DNA of 64,000 nucleotides from Larkinella humicola. Its GTDB lineage: Bacteria; Bacteroidota; Bacteroidia; Cytophagales; Spirosomataceae. The translations under genes and the position numbers were made by a program. Within the stretch, counting starts at the first letter, position 1, and every line of letters begins with the position of its first letter. Positions 53,166 to 61,179 of this stretch are shown one piece after another. The stretch spans positions 310,001 to 374,000 of the forward strand of contig NZ_VTWS01000003.1 of the NCBI RefSeq assembly GCF_008727875.1, given 5' to 3'. The notes under the pieces were generated by a model. The model had not been told where the DNA came from and searched no databases. It was given only the letters and a program-made list of their open reading frames with translations.

Positions 53166-54023
53166 ATGAAATCAAGATGGATTGCGACCCCTGTGGCCGC
53201 TCTGTTGCTTATTGTCGGTTCGCTCACCCAGTCCTGCGACAACGATTCGGAGGAAGCTACCCCAACGCCCCCGGAACCCGCTATTAACCTGACCAGCACC
53301 TCACTGGGCAATGTGATGACCGACGAAACCGGCCGGACGCTCTATTTCTTTTCCAATGATTACGACAGCACCGGCGCTTCGACCTGTACCGGCGGCTGTT
53401 TGACCAACTGGCCGGTGTTTTACCGCGCTACCCCCAAACTGGCTTCGGGCCTGACCGCCACCGATTTCGGCACCCTTACCCGGGCCGACGGCGCGAAACA
53501 GACCACCTATAAAGGATGGCCGCTCTACTACTTCAAGGATGACGCAAAATCGGGCGATGTAAAGGGTGAAAACGTGAGCAACGTCTGGTTTGTTGCCAAA
53601 CCGAACTACTCCATCATGATGGCCAATGCCCAGTTGGTGGGCCACAATGGCAAATCGTATACGTCTGATTACAAGGAAGGCACCGGAAAAACGATTTATT
53701 TTACCGACGGCATGGGTCGAACGCTGTACGGTTTCAGAAACGATAAAAACATGAAGAACAACTTCACCAAATCCGACTTCAGCAACAATGCCGTCTGGCC
53801 TTTGTATGAAGAAACGCTGAAAGAAGTGCCTTCTACGATCGACAAAACGCTGTTTGGCAGCATTACGGTTTTCGGACGCCAGCAATTGACGTTCAAAGGC
53901 TGGCCCTTGTACTATTTCCAGCAGGACAACGGAAAACGCGGTTTGAACAAAGGCATCAGTTTCCCACAACCCGGCGTGTGGCCCATCATCAATAAAGACA
54001 CCCCGGTTGCTCCGGCGCCCTGA
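53166..54023 (+). CDS. COG4315-type lipoprotein with two secreted-repeat domains
   Basis: A 285-residue lipoprotein; the signal ends LTQSC (Cys24). Two copies of the secreted repeat of unknown function (PF03640/COG4315) are seen: LGNVMTDETGRTLYFFSNDY...CTGGCLTNWPV...GWPLYYF (residues about 47-120) and KTIYFTDGMGRTLYGFRNDK...WPLYEE...GWPLYYFQQDN (about 175-262). The first copy has the CTGGC cysteines, the second lacks them. The family's role is unknown, though some members are linked to electron transfer. It is upstream of the sigma factor and Rieske/YceI genes. Confidence 0.85.
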   Translation: MKSRWIATPVAALLLIVGSLTQSCDNDSEEATPTPPEPAINLTSTSLGNVMTDETGRTLYFFSNDYDSTGASTCTGGCLTNWPVFYRATPKLASGLTATDFGTLTRADGAKQTTYKGWPLYYFKDDAKSGDVKGENVSNVWFVAKPNYSIMMANAQLVGHNGKSYTSDYKEGTGKTIYFTDGMGRTLYGFRNDKNMKNNFTKSDFSNNAVWPLYEETLKEVPSTIDKTLFGSITVFGRQQLTFKGWPLYYFQQDNGKRGLNKGISFPQPGVWPIINKDTPVAPAP

Positions 54024-54184
54024 TTGGTGGTCTTCGGTGAGTCAGTTCTCGGTTTTTTTGTATCTTGCTCTGTCCTGCCATTTTTTGTAAAATGAGAACT
54101 GCTCACTGAAGACTGTGCCGGTTTTTGCCCGATTGACGCAACCCATTTTCGGTAATCAGCGTATTGACGATTGAAACCCGACGT

Positions 54185-54754
54185 ATGACCGTTCCCTCCC
54201 CAGATATCGCCGGACTATTGAAGGAATGCCAGCAAGGCAATCGCAGAAGCCAGGAGCAGCTCTACCGGCAGTTCTATGGGTATGCGATGGGAATTTGCGT
54301 GCGGTATTCGTATAGCCGGGACGAGGCTGTGGAGATTTTGAACGATGGTTTTATGAAAGTGTTTACCCGCTCGGATCAATACCGGACGGAAGTACCTTTC
54401 AAGATGTGGTTGCGCCGGATTATGATCAATACCGCTCTTGATTATTACCGGCTGAATCTGAAACACCGGTACCATGAGGACATCGATCAGGCCGGTCAGT
54501 TACCAGACGTTGAGGCCAGTGCCCTCGACCAACTGAGCTATGAGGAATTGATGGAAGTCGTCCAGTTGCTGACGCCGGCCTACCGAATGGTATTTAATTT
54601 ATACGCCATTGATGGCTACACCCACGAGGAGATCGCCAGTCAGTTGAATATCTCGATGGGGACGTCCAAATCAAATCTGGCGCGTGCCCGTGATCAATTG
54701 AAACAATTATTAAAACGTAGATGCCATGGCGAGTTTGCAAGAACTTCCCGATGA
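54185..54754 (+). CDS. ECF-type RNA polymerase sigma factor
   Basis: A 189-residue sigma-70 of the extracytoplasmic-function type. Region 2 is LYRQFYGYAMGICVRYSYSRDEAVEILNDGFMKVF and region 4 is LTPAYRMVFNLYAIDGYTHEEIASQLNISMGTSKSNLARARDQLKQLL. Region 3 is absent, as expected. I chose the ATG at 54185. The next gene starts 29 nt before this one ends and encodes a protein with a cytoplasmic N-terminus and a membrane segment, a likely regulator of this sigma factor. Confidence 0.93.
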   Translation: MTVPSPDIAGLLKECQQGNRRSQEQLYRQFYGYAMGICVRYSYSRDEAVEILNDGFMKVFTRSDQYRTEVPFKMWLRRIMINTALDYYRLNLKHRYHEDIDQAGQLPDVEASALDQLSYEELMEVVQLLTPAYRMVFNLYAIDGYTHEEIASQLNISMGTSKSNLARARDQLKQLLKRRCHGEFARTSR

Positions 54755-56291
54755 CGAACTGGATAAGCTCTTCCGGTCGTCAGCCGAGGAGTTTGAACCG
54801 CCTTACAATGCTGACGACTGGAACAGCCTGCGCCAACGTCTTGACGACGACGACCGGTCGCGGTTTCTCTACCGGTTTATTTATTGGGGCCTGCCGCTGT
54901 TATTGCTGTTGCTGACCACGGTTTCGCTGGTGGTGCAGCCGGACGAAGTGCGGCCACCCGCGTCAAAAACAGGCCCCCGGACAGAGTCGGTTTCGACACC
55001 GGGAACCGGACGGCCCCTGGTTGTCACTTCGGAAAAGGTGAATCCGGCAAAAGCTACCGAAAACCGGCTACCGGAAAAACCGGCTGAAAAAATCGCTTCG
55101 GCCCGGACGGAGTCGACGCCGGAAACCGGTGCGGTTCCCGCGGTGCGGCCATCCGTTTCGGAAGCATCCGGCAGCAAGGCGATGGCAACGCCATCCCTGA
55201 AGCCCACAAGCGAAAACCGTTCTGCTCTGAAAAACCGCCCAGAGAAAACGGCGCGCGCGGTACGGAGACGATCTGAAGCAACGGTTTCGGATACCCCAAC
55301 AAACTCTGATGAAACGGTTTCGACCTTTTCTGTAGACAGGAGCAAAAGGTTGTCCCGAACCCGATTACCCAAAACCACCGGCTATGCTGCCGTTCCGTCC
55401 GGGTTGAAAAACCGCCGGACCCAACCGGTTTCCGCCTTGCAAGGCCCCGTTCATTCGGTCGTCGTTCCCGGTGAACCACCTTTGGTTCAACCGACGGAAA
55501 CCGAAGCACTGGTTTTGGAAAGCGAGCCCCTCAATTGGCTGGCGAACCTGGCATCCATCCCAGCCCGGCCACCGGCAAAACCGGTTTTGCCGTCGTTGCC
55601 GGAACTGGATCTGGAACCCGTTCGGCCACCGGTTGGGCCCAAAATCGCGGCACCAGCGATTCCGGTCATTGGGTATCCCGCGCTATCGGTTCGGTTCGTG
55701 GCCGCTCCCGATCTGAATTTTGTGGGAAAAAGCCGTCAGGGAGCCAGGGATTTCCAAATGGGTATAATGGCCGAATACCGCTTTCTACGACGGTTTACAA
55801 TCCAAAGTGGCGTCCTGCGATCCGTCAAAAAATACACGGCGTCGGCGTCTGATTATACCATGCCTGATACGATCTCCAAACACTGGTATGGCCCTAAGTA
55901 TGAAAGCGTCGGTGCAGCTTGTATAGTTCTCGATATTCCGATCAATCTTCGATTCGATGTGTTGTTGAACAACCGCCGACGGTGGTTTATCAACGCCGGT
56001 GTATCCTCGTACATTATGCAAAAAGAAACGTACGTATACAATTACCCGCCTGGCAGCAAACCGTCAACTCAACAGAAGTACAAGGGATGGAACGGCCAAA
56101 CCGGTTTGCACAAATGGAGTCACTTGAATTTTTCATTGGGCTACGAACGCAACTTCCGTTCCGATGGCCCACTGCGTCGGTTTTCCTGGCAGGTTGAACC
56201 GTTCCTGAAAAGCCCGCTGTCCAAACTGGGCTACGGCAAAATCCGGTTGACGAGTACCGGCGTATTTTTCTCGTTGCGCTACCGGCTTTGA
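54726..56291 (+). CDS. Membrane-anchored protein with C-terminal beta-barrel-like domain, putative anti-sigma regulator
   Basis: A 521-residue protein that overlaps the sigma gene by 29 nt. Residues 1-55 are polar and acidic (LPDDELDKLFRSSAEEFEPPYNADDWNSL), a pattern seen in anti-sigma-like Bacteroidota proteins. A single membrane segment follows at about 56-74 (FIYWGLPLLLLLLTTVSLVV). Residues about 75-300 are a long, low-complexity Pro/Thr/Glu-rich linker. The C-terminal 200 residues are rich in alternating hydrophobic strands typical of an outer membrane beta-barrel (FQMGIMAEYRFLRRFTIQSGV...GVFFSLRYRL), ending in an aromatic-rich strand. This predicts a protein that spans the envelope. Its anti-sigma role is inference. 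Confidence 0.7.
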   Translation: MASLQELPDDELDKLFRSSAEEFEPPYNADDWNSLRQRLDDDDRSRFLYRFIYWGLPLLLLLLTTVSLVVQPDEVRPPASKTGPRTESVSTPGTGRPLVVTSEKVNPAKATENRLPEKPAEKIASARTESTPETGAVPAVRPSVSEASGSKAMATPSLKPTSENRSALKNRPEKTARAVRRRSEATVSDTPTNSDETVSTFSVDRSKRLSRTRLPKTTGYAAVPSGLKNRRTQPVSALQGPVHSVVVPGEPPLVQPTETEALVLESEPLNWLANLASIPARPPAKPVLPSLPELDLEPVRPPVGPKIAAPAIPVIGYPALSVRFVAAPDLNFVGKSRQGARDFQMGIMAEYRFLRRFTIQSGVLRSVKKYTASASDYTMPDTISKHWYGPKYESVGAACIVLDIPINLRFDVLLNNRRRWFINAGVSSYIMQKETYVYNYPPGSKPSTQQKYKGWNGQTGLHKWSHLNFSLGYERNFRSDGPLRRFSWQVEPFLKSPLSKLGYGKIRLTSTGVFFSLRYRL

Positions 56292-56368
56292 TCAACACTT
56301 TTTGCGGTTGTCAAATCGTTAGTCGTAAATACTGTATGTACATTAATTAACAACCTACTCATTAATTT

Positions 56369-56842
56369 ATGGAGACCAACCAACAAGAACCGATCAAACG
56401 AAGTGAGTTCCTTCGGAGCCTGGGATTGAGCAGTGCGGCATTGATGGCATTTTACTGCATGGGAACACTGACCTCCTGTTCAAAAGGTTCTGACGATCCG
56501 GATCCAACGCCCACCCCCACCGGTAAAGTTGATTTTACGATTGACCTCAATAGCAGTACGTACGCGGATTTGAAGGATGCCACCAAGAAGTTTGTGTATA
56601 AAGACGATGTTCTGATTGCCCAGATCAAGAACGGTACCTACGTTGCGCTGGCCAAAATCTGTACGCACGAAGGAAATCTGGTTACGTATCGGCCTACCGT
56701 CGACAACTTTTATTGCCCCAATCACGGTTCTGAATATGACTCCACCGGTAAAGTTACCGTCCCGGTTGTCGCCAACCAGGCCAGCCTGAAAAAATATAGT
56801 ACGACTCTGACCGGTACCAGTCTGCGCGTATTTGAAGCCTAA
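56369..56842 (+). CDS. Rieske-type 2Fe-2S protein, exported
   Basis: A 157-residue protein with Rieske ligands Cys98 and His100 (CTH) and Cys116 and His119 (CPNHG), the two-box signature. An N-terminal segment (RSEFLRSLGLSSAALMAFYCMG) ends in TSCSKG with Cys37, a possible lipobox; the RR-like start is weak, so Tat export is uncertain. A Pro/Thr spacer (DPDPTPTPTGK) separates it from the cluster domain. It is an electron carrier, and its partner is not obvious. The next gene is 3 bp downstream, so the two are in one unit. Confidence 0.9.
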   Translation: METNQQEPIKRSEFLRSLGLSSAALMAFYCMGTLTSCSKGSDDPDPTPTPTGKVDFTIDLNSSTYADLKDATKKFVYKDDVLIAQIKNGTYVALAKICTHEGNLVTYRPTVDNFYCPNHGSEYDSTGKVTVPVVANQASLKKYSTTLTGTSLRVFEA

Positions 56843-56845
56843 TCT

Positions 56846-57535
56846 ATGAAGCATCTGTTGATTGTTTGCCTGCTTACCATTCTCTATTTGCCACTTTGGG
56901 CTCAGGATTCGACGCGCGTAAGAACGCCGGCTGATACCAGTATTAAACCGTCGGATGCCAACGACCTGCTGGCCGAGCTGGGCGACAGTACAGCGGATGC
57001 GCAGGAGTTGCTGCCCAAAAAGATGGTTTTCACGCAACGGGCGTTTTGGGGGCCGAAGGGATTGCTTCGGCTTACCAACATCGCCCCGCTGTCGCCCCAG
57101 GGTCGTGAGAAAGAGTTGAAAATCCGCCGGGCGTTTCTGGTGAGCCACCAGGTTCTGGGGTTTGTCACGCTGGCCGGGTTTGTGGCCCAGGGCATTCTGG
57201 GTTCGAAACTCTACAACGCCAAAGGACTGGATTATTCCCGGATCAAGGAGCAACACGAAACGATGGCCACACTCATCAACTTTTCCTATGGCACCACGGC
57301 TTTGCTGTCGCTCACCTCGCCACCGGGTTTGCCTACCGCCAGCCGGAAACGTGGATTCAGTTCGATCAAGCTGCACCGCGCCCTGGCCGTTGTGCACCTG
57401 ACCGGTATGGTTGCCACAAACATTTTATCGCATAAAGTGGGCAAAAATCCCGACCTGAAGCCTTACCACCGGGCTGCCGCTTACACTACGTTTGGAGCGT
57501 ATGCGGCCGCTATCATCGCCATCAAACTCAAGTAA
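56846..57535 (+). CDS. Membrane protein, cytochrome b561-like
   Basis: A 229-residue protein with a signal-like start (IVCLLTILYLPLWAQ) and four hydrophobic segments. Histidines within or next to the segments (SHQVLGFVTLAGF, EQHETMATLINF, LHRALAVVHLTGM, PYHRAAAYTTFGAY) are arranged as in haem b-binding cytochrome b561-like proteins. The family assignment is by layout only. It follows the Rieske gene by 3 bp and precedes the YceI gene. Confidence 0.65.
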   Translation: MKHLLIVCLLTILYLPLWAQDSTRVRTPADTSIKPSDANDLLAELGDSTADAQELLPKKMVFTQRAFWGPKGLLRLTNIAPLSPQGREKELKIRRAFLVSHQVLGFVTLAGFVAQGILGSKLYNAKGLDYSRIKEQHETMATLINFSYGTTALLSLTSPPGLPTASRKRGFSSIKLHRALAVVHLTGMVATNILSHKVGKNPDLKPYHRAAAYTTFGAYAAAIIAIKLK

Positions 57536-57564
57536 GTTCACTCATTTCACGCCGGATTACTACG

Positions 57565-58152
57565 ATGACTGCTTTTTCATACCAAAAGCTGACGGGTTGG
57601 GTATTGCTCGTCAGCGCCGGACTGGTGGCGTTTCACCAACCGGACCATGCGCCCGCACCGGCCAAACGGAAGCTGATGGCCGACCGGACCAAATCGACGA
57701 TTACCTACGCCATGTCGCACCCCATGCACAGTTTTGAAGGCGTCAGCCGTGATGTGGCCTGCGTGATGGTGATCGACGACGCCAACAAGATCGAGAGCGT
57801 AGCGGCTGCCACCAAAGTGTCCAGCTTCGACAGCGATAACACCAACCGCGACTCCCACGCGCTGGAAAAAATGGAAGCGTTGAAATATCCCAAGGTGACC
57901 TTTACCAGCAACGATGTGCAGCAACAGGGAACGAATCTGACCGTCAAAGGCAATCTGACCTTCCACGGCGTCACCAAACCGGTCGTTATTCTGGGAACCC
58001 GGCAGGACGACAATGCGCAGGTGACCATCAAAGGAGAGTTCGACATCAATTTGTCCGATTACAAAGTGGAAAAACCGTCTCTGATGATGGTTCCGGTCGA
58101 TGAAAAGGTCAAATTGAAACTGTTGATGGTTTTTAAAAATACGGATTCGTAA
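57565..58152 (+). CDS. YceI-family protein
   Basis: A 195-residue protein of the YceI lipocalin-like family, which binds isoprenoids or amphiphilic molecules in the periplasm. Recognised by the DRTKSTITYAMSHPMHSFEGVSR start, SSFDSDNTNRDSHALE, YPKVTFTSNDV and the conserved VKGNLTFHGVTKPV. A signal-like hydrophobic segment (about 9-23) is present. It closes the Rieske/b561-like/YceI unit and could carry the lipid-soluble partner of the redox chain. Confidence 0.92.
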   Translation: MTAFSYQKLTGWVLLVSAGLVAFHQPDHAPAPAKRKLMADRTKSTITYAMSHPMHSFEGVSRDVACVMVIDDANKIESVAAATKVSSFDSDNTNRDSHALEKMEALKYPKVTFTSNDVQQQGTNLTVKGNLTFHGVTKPVVILGTRQDDNAQVTIKGEFDINLSDYKVEKPSLMMVPVDEKVKLKLLMVFKNTDS

Positions 58153-58180
58153 CGCTGCGGCTTCGCTGGAAGGTTGCTTT

Positions 58181-58356
58181 TTTATCCCGCAGGGATTGTA
58201 GAGCGAAGCGTCGGTAGCAGATTAGGTTATTCCAAGCCCCGCGTGCCGTCAGGCACGCAACAATTTGCAGCTTGGTCGCATACCTGACGGCATGCGGGGG
58301 TGATTCATGATTTCGGTTGCTACCGACGCTTCGCTCTACAATCCCTGCGGGATAAA
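58181..58356. repeat. Large nested palindromic element
   Basis: Outer arms of 39 nt (58181-58219 and 58318-58356) are perfect complements. Inside, 58237-58253 pairs with 58283-58299 over 17 nt with one mismatch, and the left half can instead fold onto itself (GCGTGCC/GGCACGC, 58241-58258). It lies between the convergent yceI-type gene and the NmrA-like gene. The CCCGCAGGGAT and CGAAGCGTCGGTAGCA blocks are characteristic of a repeated element in Cytophagales genomes. Confidence 0.85.
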
Positions 58357-58423
58357 TGGCCCCGTTCCTGGAAATCAGTCAGAGGGCCTGGAATTCTATT
58401 GAAGTTTTAAGTTCATGACGACT

Positions 58424-59266
58424 TTATTGATTCCAGACACCGGTGATTGCGGTTTTTCGGACGTATTCCGCAAAATCGGTAGGTTTCCGACCCAGCGCCC
58501 GTTCAACGCCATCGGCCAGGCTGGCATTCCGCCCATCCAGCACTTCGGTGAATAAATAGGTTAGTAGCGCCACAAACGCTTCCGGAATACCGTATTCTTT
58601 GAGCATGGCCGCATACGCGCTCATCGAAATGGGTTCATATTGAATGGATCGGCCTATTGTCCGGGCAATTTCCCCTACTGCTTCTTCAAACGTCAGCAAC
58701 CGGGGGCCGGTCAGTTCGTAGAGTTGGCCGGTATGCCCATTTTCCGTCAGAGCGGCAACCGCCACCTCCGCAATATCGTCTACATCGATGAACGGTTCGC
58801 CCACGTGACCAACCGGGAGGGTGACATACCCCGCCAGAATTGGCTCCAGCAGGTAGCTTTCGCTAAAATTCTGGTTGAACCAGCTAGCCCGCAGAATCGT
58901 CCAGTCGACCCCGGAATGGATCACGATTTGCTCACAGGCTTCGGCTTCCGGTTCACCACGTCCCGACAGCAGCACGAGCTTCTGAACGCCGGTTTCCACC
59001 GCCATTTCGACAAACGATTGAATGCTGGCAACCGCCCCCGGAACAGCCAGATCGGGCTGAAATGTGATGTAAACCGCATCGACGCCCCGAAGAACCGGCC
59101 CCCAGGTGGATTCATCCATCCAGTCGAAGGCGGGGGTCGCCGAGCGCGAACCGATGCGAACCTGCCAGCCGCGTTCCGTTAATCGTTGGACAATCCGGCT
59201 GCCGGTCTTGCCTGTACCACCCAATACCAGTGTTTTCTGCGCTGGATTTTCAATGCCTTTGCTCAT
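58424..59266 (-). CDS. NmrA-like NAD(P)-binding oxidoreductase/sensor
   Basis: A 280-residue protein with an N-terminal Rossmann motif TLVLGGTGKTGSRIVQRL. The YxxxK catalytic pair of short-chain dehydrogenases is absent, which is typical of NmrA/HSCARG-type or ergot-biosynthesis-like members that bind dinucleotides. VDDIAEVAVAAL and YELTGPRLLTFEEAVGEIA match the family. I chose the ATG at 59266. The AraC-type gene upstream on the same strand (71 bp away) may control it. Confidence 0.88.
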   Translation of the reverse strand: MSKGIENPAQKTLVLGGTGKTGSRIVQRLTERGWQVRIGSRSATPAFDWMDESTWGPVLRGVDAVYITFQPDLAVPGAVASIQSFVEMAVETGVQKLVLLSGRGEPEAEACEQIVIHSGVDWTILRASWFNQNFSESYLLEPILAGYVTLPVGHVGEPFIDVDDIAEVAVAALTENGHTGQLYELTGPRLLTFEEAVGEIARTIGRSIQYEPISMSAYAAMLKEYGIPEAFVALLTYLFTEVLDGRNASLADGVERALGRKPTDFAEYVRKTAITGVWNQ

Positions 59267-59337
59267 CGTTTTGGTCTTTTTTTTCGACAAAGCTAGGGCG
59301 AGTGACCAGCGAAAAATAGAACAAAACCGACAGGGGA

Positions 59338-60156
59338 CTACTGAATCAACTGGGGAAAATTCTCGACTAATTCGAACGACCGCTTTTGGAATTGATTGGG
59401 AGAAAAACCGGAAAATTCCTTGAAAGACCGGATGAAATGCGATTGGTCGGCATATAAATTATCGAAGGCGATGTCTGAAAGCCGGTTGAAGTCATCGGCC
59501 CGAAATTGTCTCAGGGAAGCCTGAAACCGGCAAACCCGGGAAAAAACTTTTGGCGAAATCCCCACTTGCTGGTTGAACTTTCGTTCAAAGCTCCGCTCCG
59601 AGAGGTGGGCGGTTTTTTGCAGTTCTTTTAGTGAAACCGCTCCTTTCGACTGGATGATCCGAGCCACGGCATACGGAATCATCGCATCCGGACGAGCCGT
59701 GTTTTTTTTGATCTGGTCAATCAGGTAGGCCGAGAGCCGCTCGATTTTACCCACCGTCGAACGGATCGCAACCAGTTGTTCCAGCAATGAAACGCCCTGC
59801 TCTTCGGCCCACGCATTCAGATCCAGGCAGGTGTCGGTAAGTTCGCTGGCATTGAGCCTGAAAATGGAGTTCAGTGCATCGGGACGGAAATAGACGCCAA
59901 TCATCCGCACGTTACCGACCGAATAGAGCTCGATGGTATTGACGGTTTGGCCGTAGACAAAAATACCGGGTAACTTCTGCTGCATCGGTCCGTAAAAAGC
60001 ACCCCGGTCGGGCTCCTGAAACAGCAGGCCCGGACAGCCGTCGGCCAGCGGCAGGAAGGTTTTTGGAGCCAGGTCGGTATCGCTGCTTTCCAGAACCCAG
60101 AAGTACCGGACGTAGTCCTTGAGACAGGCTGGTGGCTGGATTCGTTCGAACTTCAT
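59338..60156 (-). CDS. AraC-family transcriptional regulator
   Basis: A 272-residue regulator with a C-terminal pair of helix-turn-helix motifs in residues about 160-265 (LKELQKTAHLSERSFERKFNQQVGISPKVFSRVCRF and LSDIAFDNLYADQSHFIRSFKEFSGFSPNQF). The N-terminal region (YFWVLESSDTDLAPKTFLPLADGCPGLLF) resembles the DUF6597 cupin-like domain seen in Bacteroidota AraC proteins. It is followed on the same strand by the NmrA-like gene, and preceded by the oxidase subunit gene at 21 bp. Confidence 0.92.
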   Translation of the reverse strand: MKFERIQPPACLKDYVRYFWVLESSDTDLAPKTFLPLADGCPGLLFQEPDRGAFYGPMQQKLPGIFVYGQTVNTIELYSVGNVRMIGVYFRPDALNSIFRLNASELTDTCLDLNAWAEEQGVSLLEQLVAIRSTVGKIERLSAYLIDQIKKNTARPDAMIPYAVARIIQSKGAVSLKELQKTAHLSERSFERKFNQQVGISPKVFSRVCRFQASLRQFRADDFNRLSDIAFDNLYADQSHFIRSFKEFSGFSPNQFQKRSFELVENFPQLIQ

Positions 60157-60177
60157 TTCCGGTTTCGGATGGTGAAT

Positions 60178-60783
60178 TTACACGCCGTGGTGATAGAGTA
60201 AAAACAGAAAAAGGCACAGCCACAACACGTCCACAAAATGCCAGAATAGCGTAAACAACTTAATTTTTAGTAAGTTGGGCGGATTAACGCTGTAAACAAA
60301 GGCGTCGACGTACGGGATTCGGCGCATCGCTTCGGCAAATGCAATGGACAGAAAAATCAAGCCCACCACAATGTGCAGCAGATGCAACCCCGACAACACA
60401 AACAGAAAGCTGCCGGACGGGGTCGTTTGCAGATAAACGCCCTTCAGCATCAATTCCCGCCAACCCAGCACCTGTAGCACCACGAACAGGGTGCCCAGAA
60501 AAAGCGTCGTGCCCAGATACAGCCGGTATTGGGTAAACCGCTCGTGTCGAAAGGCTCCGTTGGCAATGTGCAACGTCAGACTACTGGCCAGAATAACGCC
60601 CGTGCTGGCCAGAAAAACCGTCGGCAGGGGAACATCGCGCCAGTCGGAACTGACTTTTCGGGCGATGTAAGCCAGCAGCAGGACGGTAAAACTAAAAACA
60701 CTGGCGGCAATGCACAGCCACAGCATGAAGCGCTTGGGCTCCCGGCGACGCGTCATAAAGTTATTCTGGCGACGGGTTTCCAT
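60178..60783 (-). CDS. Haem-copper oxidase subunit III
   Basis: A 201-residue membrane protein with five hydrophobic segments. SGLHLLHIVVGLIFLSIAF and FWHFVDVLWLCLFLFLLYHH are the conserved subunit III motifs (cytochrome c oxidase or quinol oxidase). Subunits I and II are not in the window, so this is an orphan or a dispersed gene. The protein is short, as in bacterial five-segment versions. An alternative start is the ATG ten codons in. Confidence 0.88.
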   Translation of the reverse strand: METRRQNNFMTRRREPKRFMLWLCIAASVFSFTVLLLAYIARKVSSDWRDVPLPTVFLASTGVILASSLTLHIANGAFRHERFTQYRLYLGTTLFLGTLFVVLQVLGWRELMLKGVYLQTTPSGSFLFVLSGLHLLHIVVGLIFLSIAFAEAMRRIPYVDAFVYSVNPPNLLKIKLFTLFWHFVDVLWLCLFLFLLYHHGV

Positions 60784-61179
60784 CGGGCGACACCACCACG
60801 GTTTTTAGGGTTTGTCTGCCAAACGCAAACCGGCCAAAAATGGTTTGGCGGGTTTGGCAGTTTGTAAAAATACAACACGATTTGGGACGGATAAAGTCCT
60901 TCAGCCCCCAATTAAAAGCATGTTACCACACTACCCTAAAATTAATTATGACTTCATGAAAAAGTATTGATTTATATTTGTAAAGTCCATAAAAACAGAC
61001 AATTCCGGCTTAAAACATAATTATATCGGGGAGATTATGGATAACCGGATACTAAGTTTAAGTAACTTCAGGTTTTGCGGCCCAGTTTTTGTTAGCTATC
61101 TTTCCAAAATATTAAGATTCTTCTATTCGTCCCGCTTTCTGGCTGAGGTGCCTATTGGTATTTATTAACTCATCTTTCT
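60784..61179. other. Intergenic region before the sugar dehydrogenase-like gene
   Basis: This 396-bp region lies between divergent genes. A candidate -7 box TATATTTG (60973-60980) on the plus strand would give a leader of about 190 nt before the ATG at 61180. No clear -33 TTG, ORF or strong hairpin was recognised. Confidence 0.45.

Noticed and set aside
27140-58360. CRISPR array made of the repeated palindromes
   Set aside because: The copies are single, scattered, unequal in sequence and lack regular spacers or cas genes.
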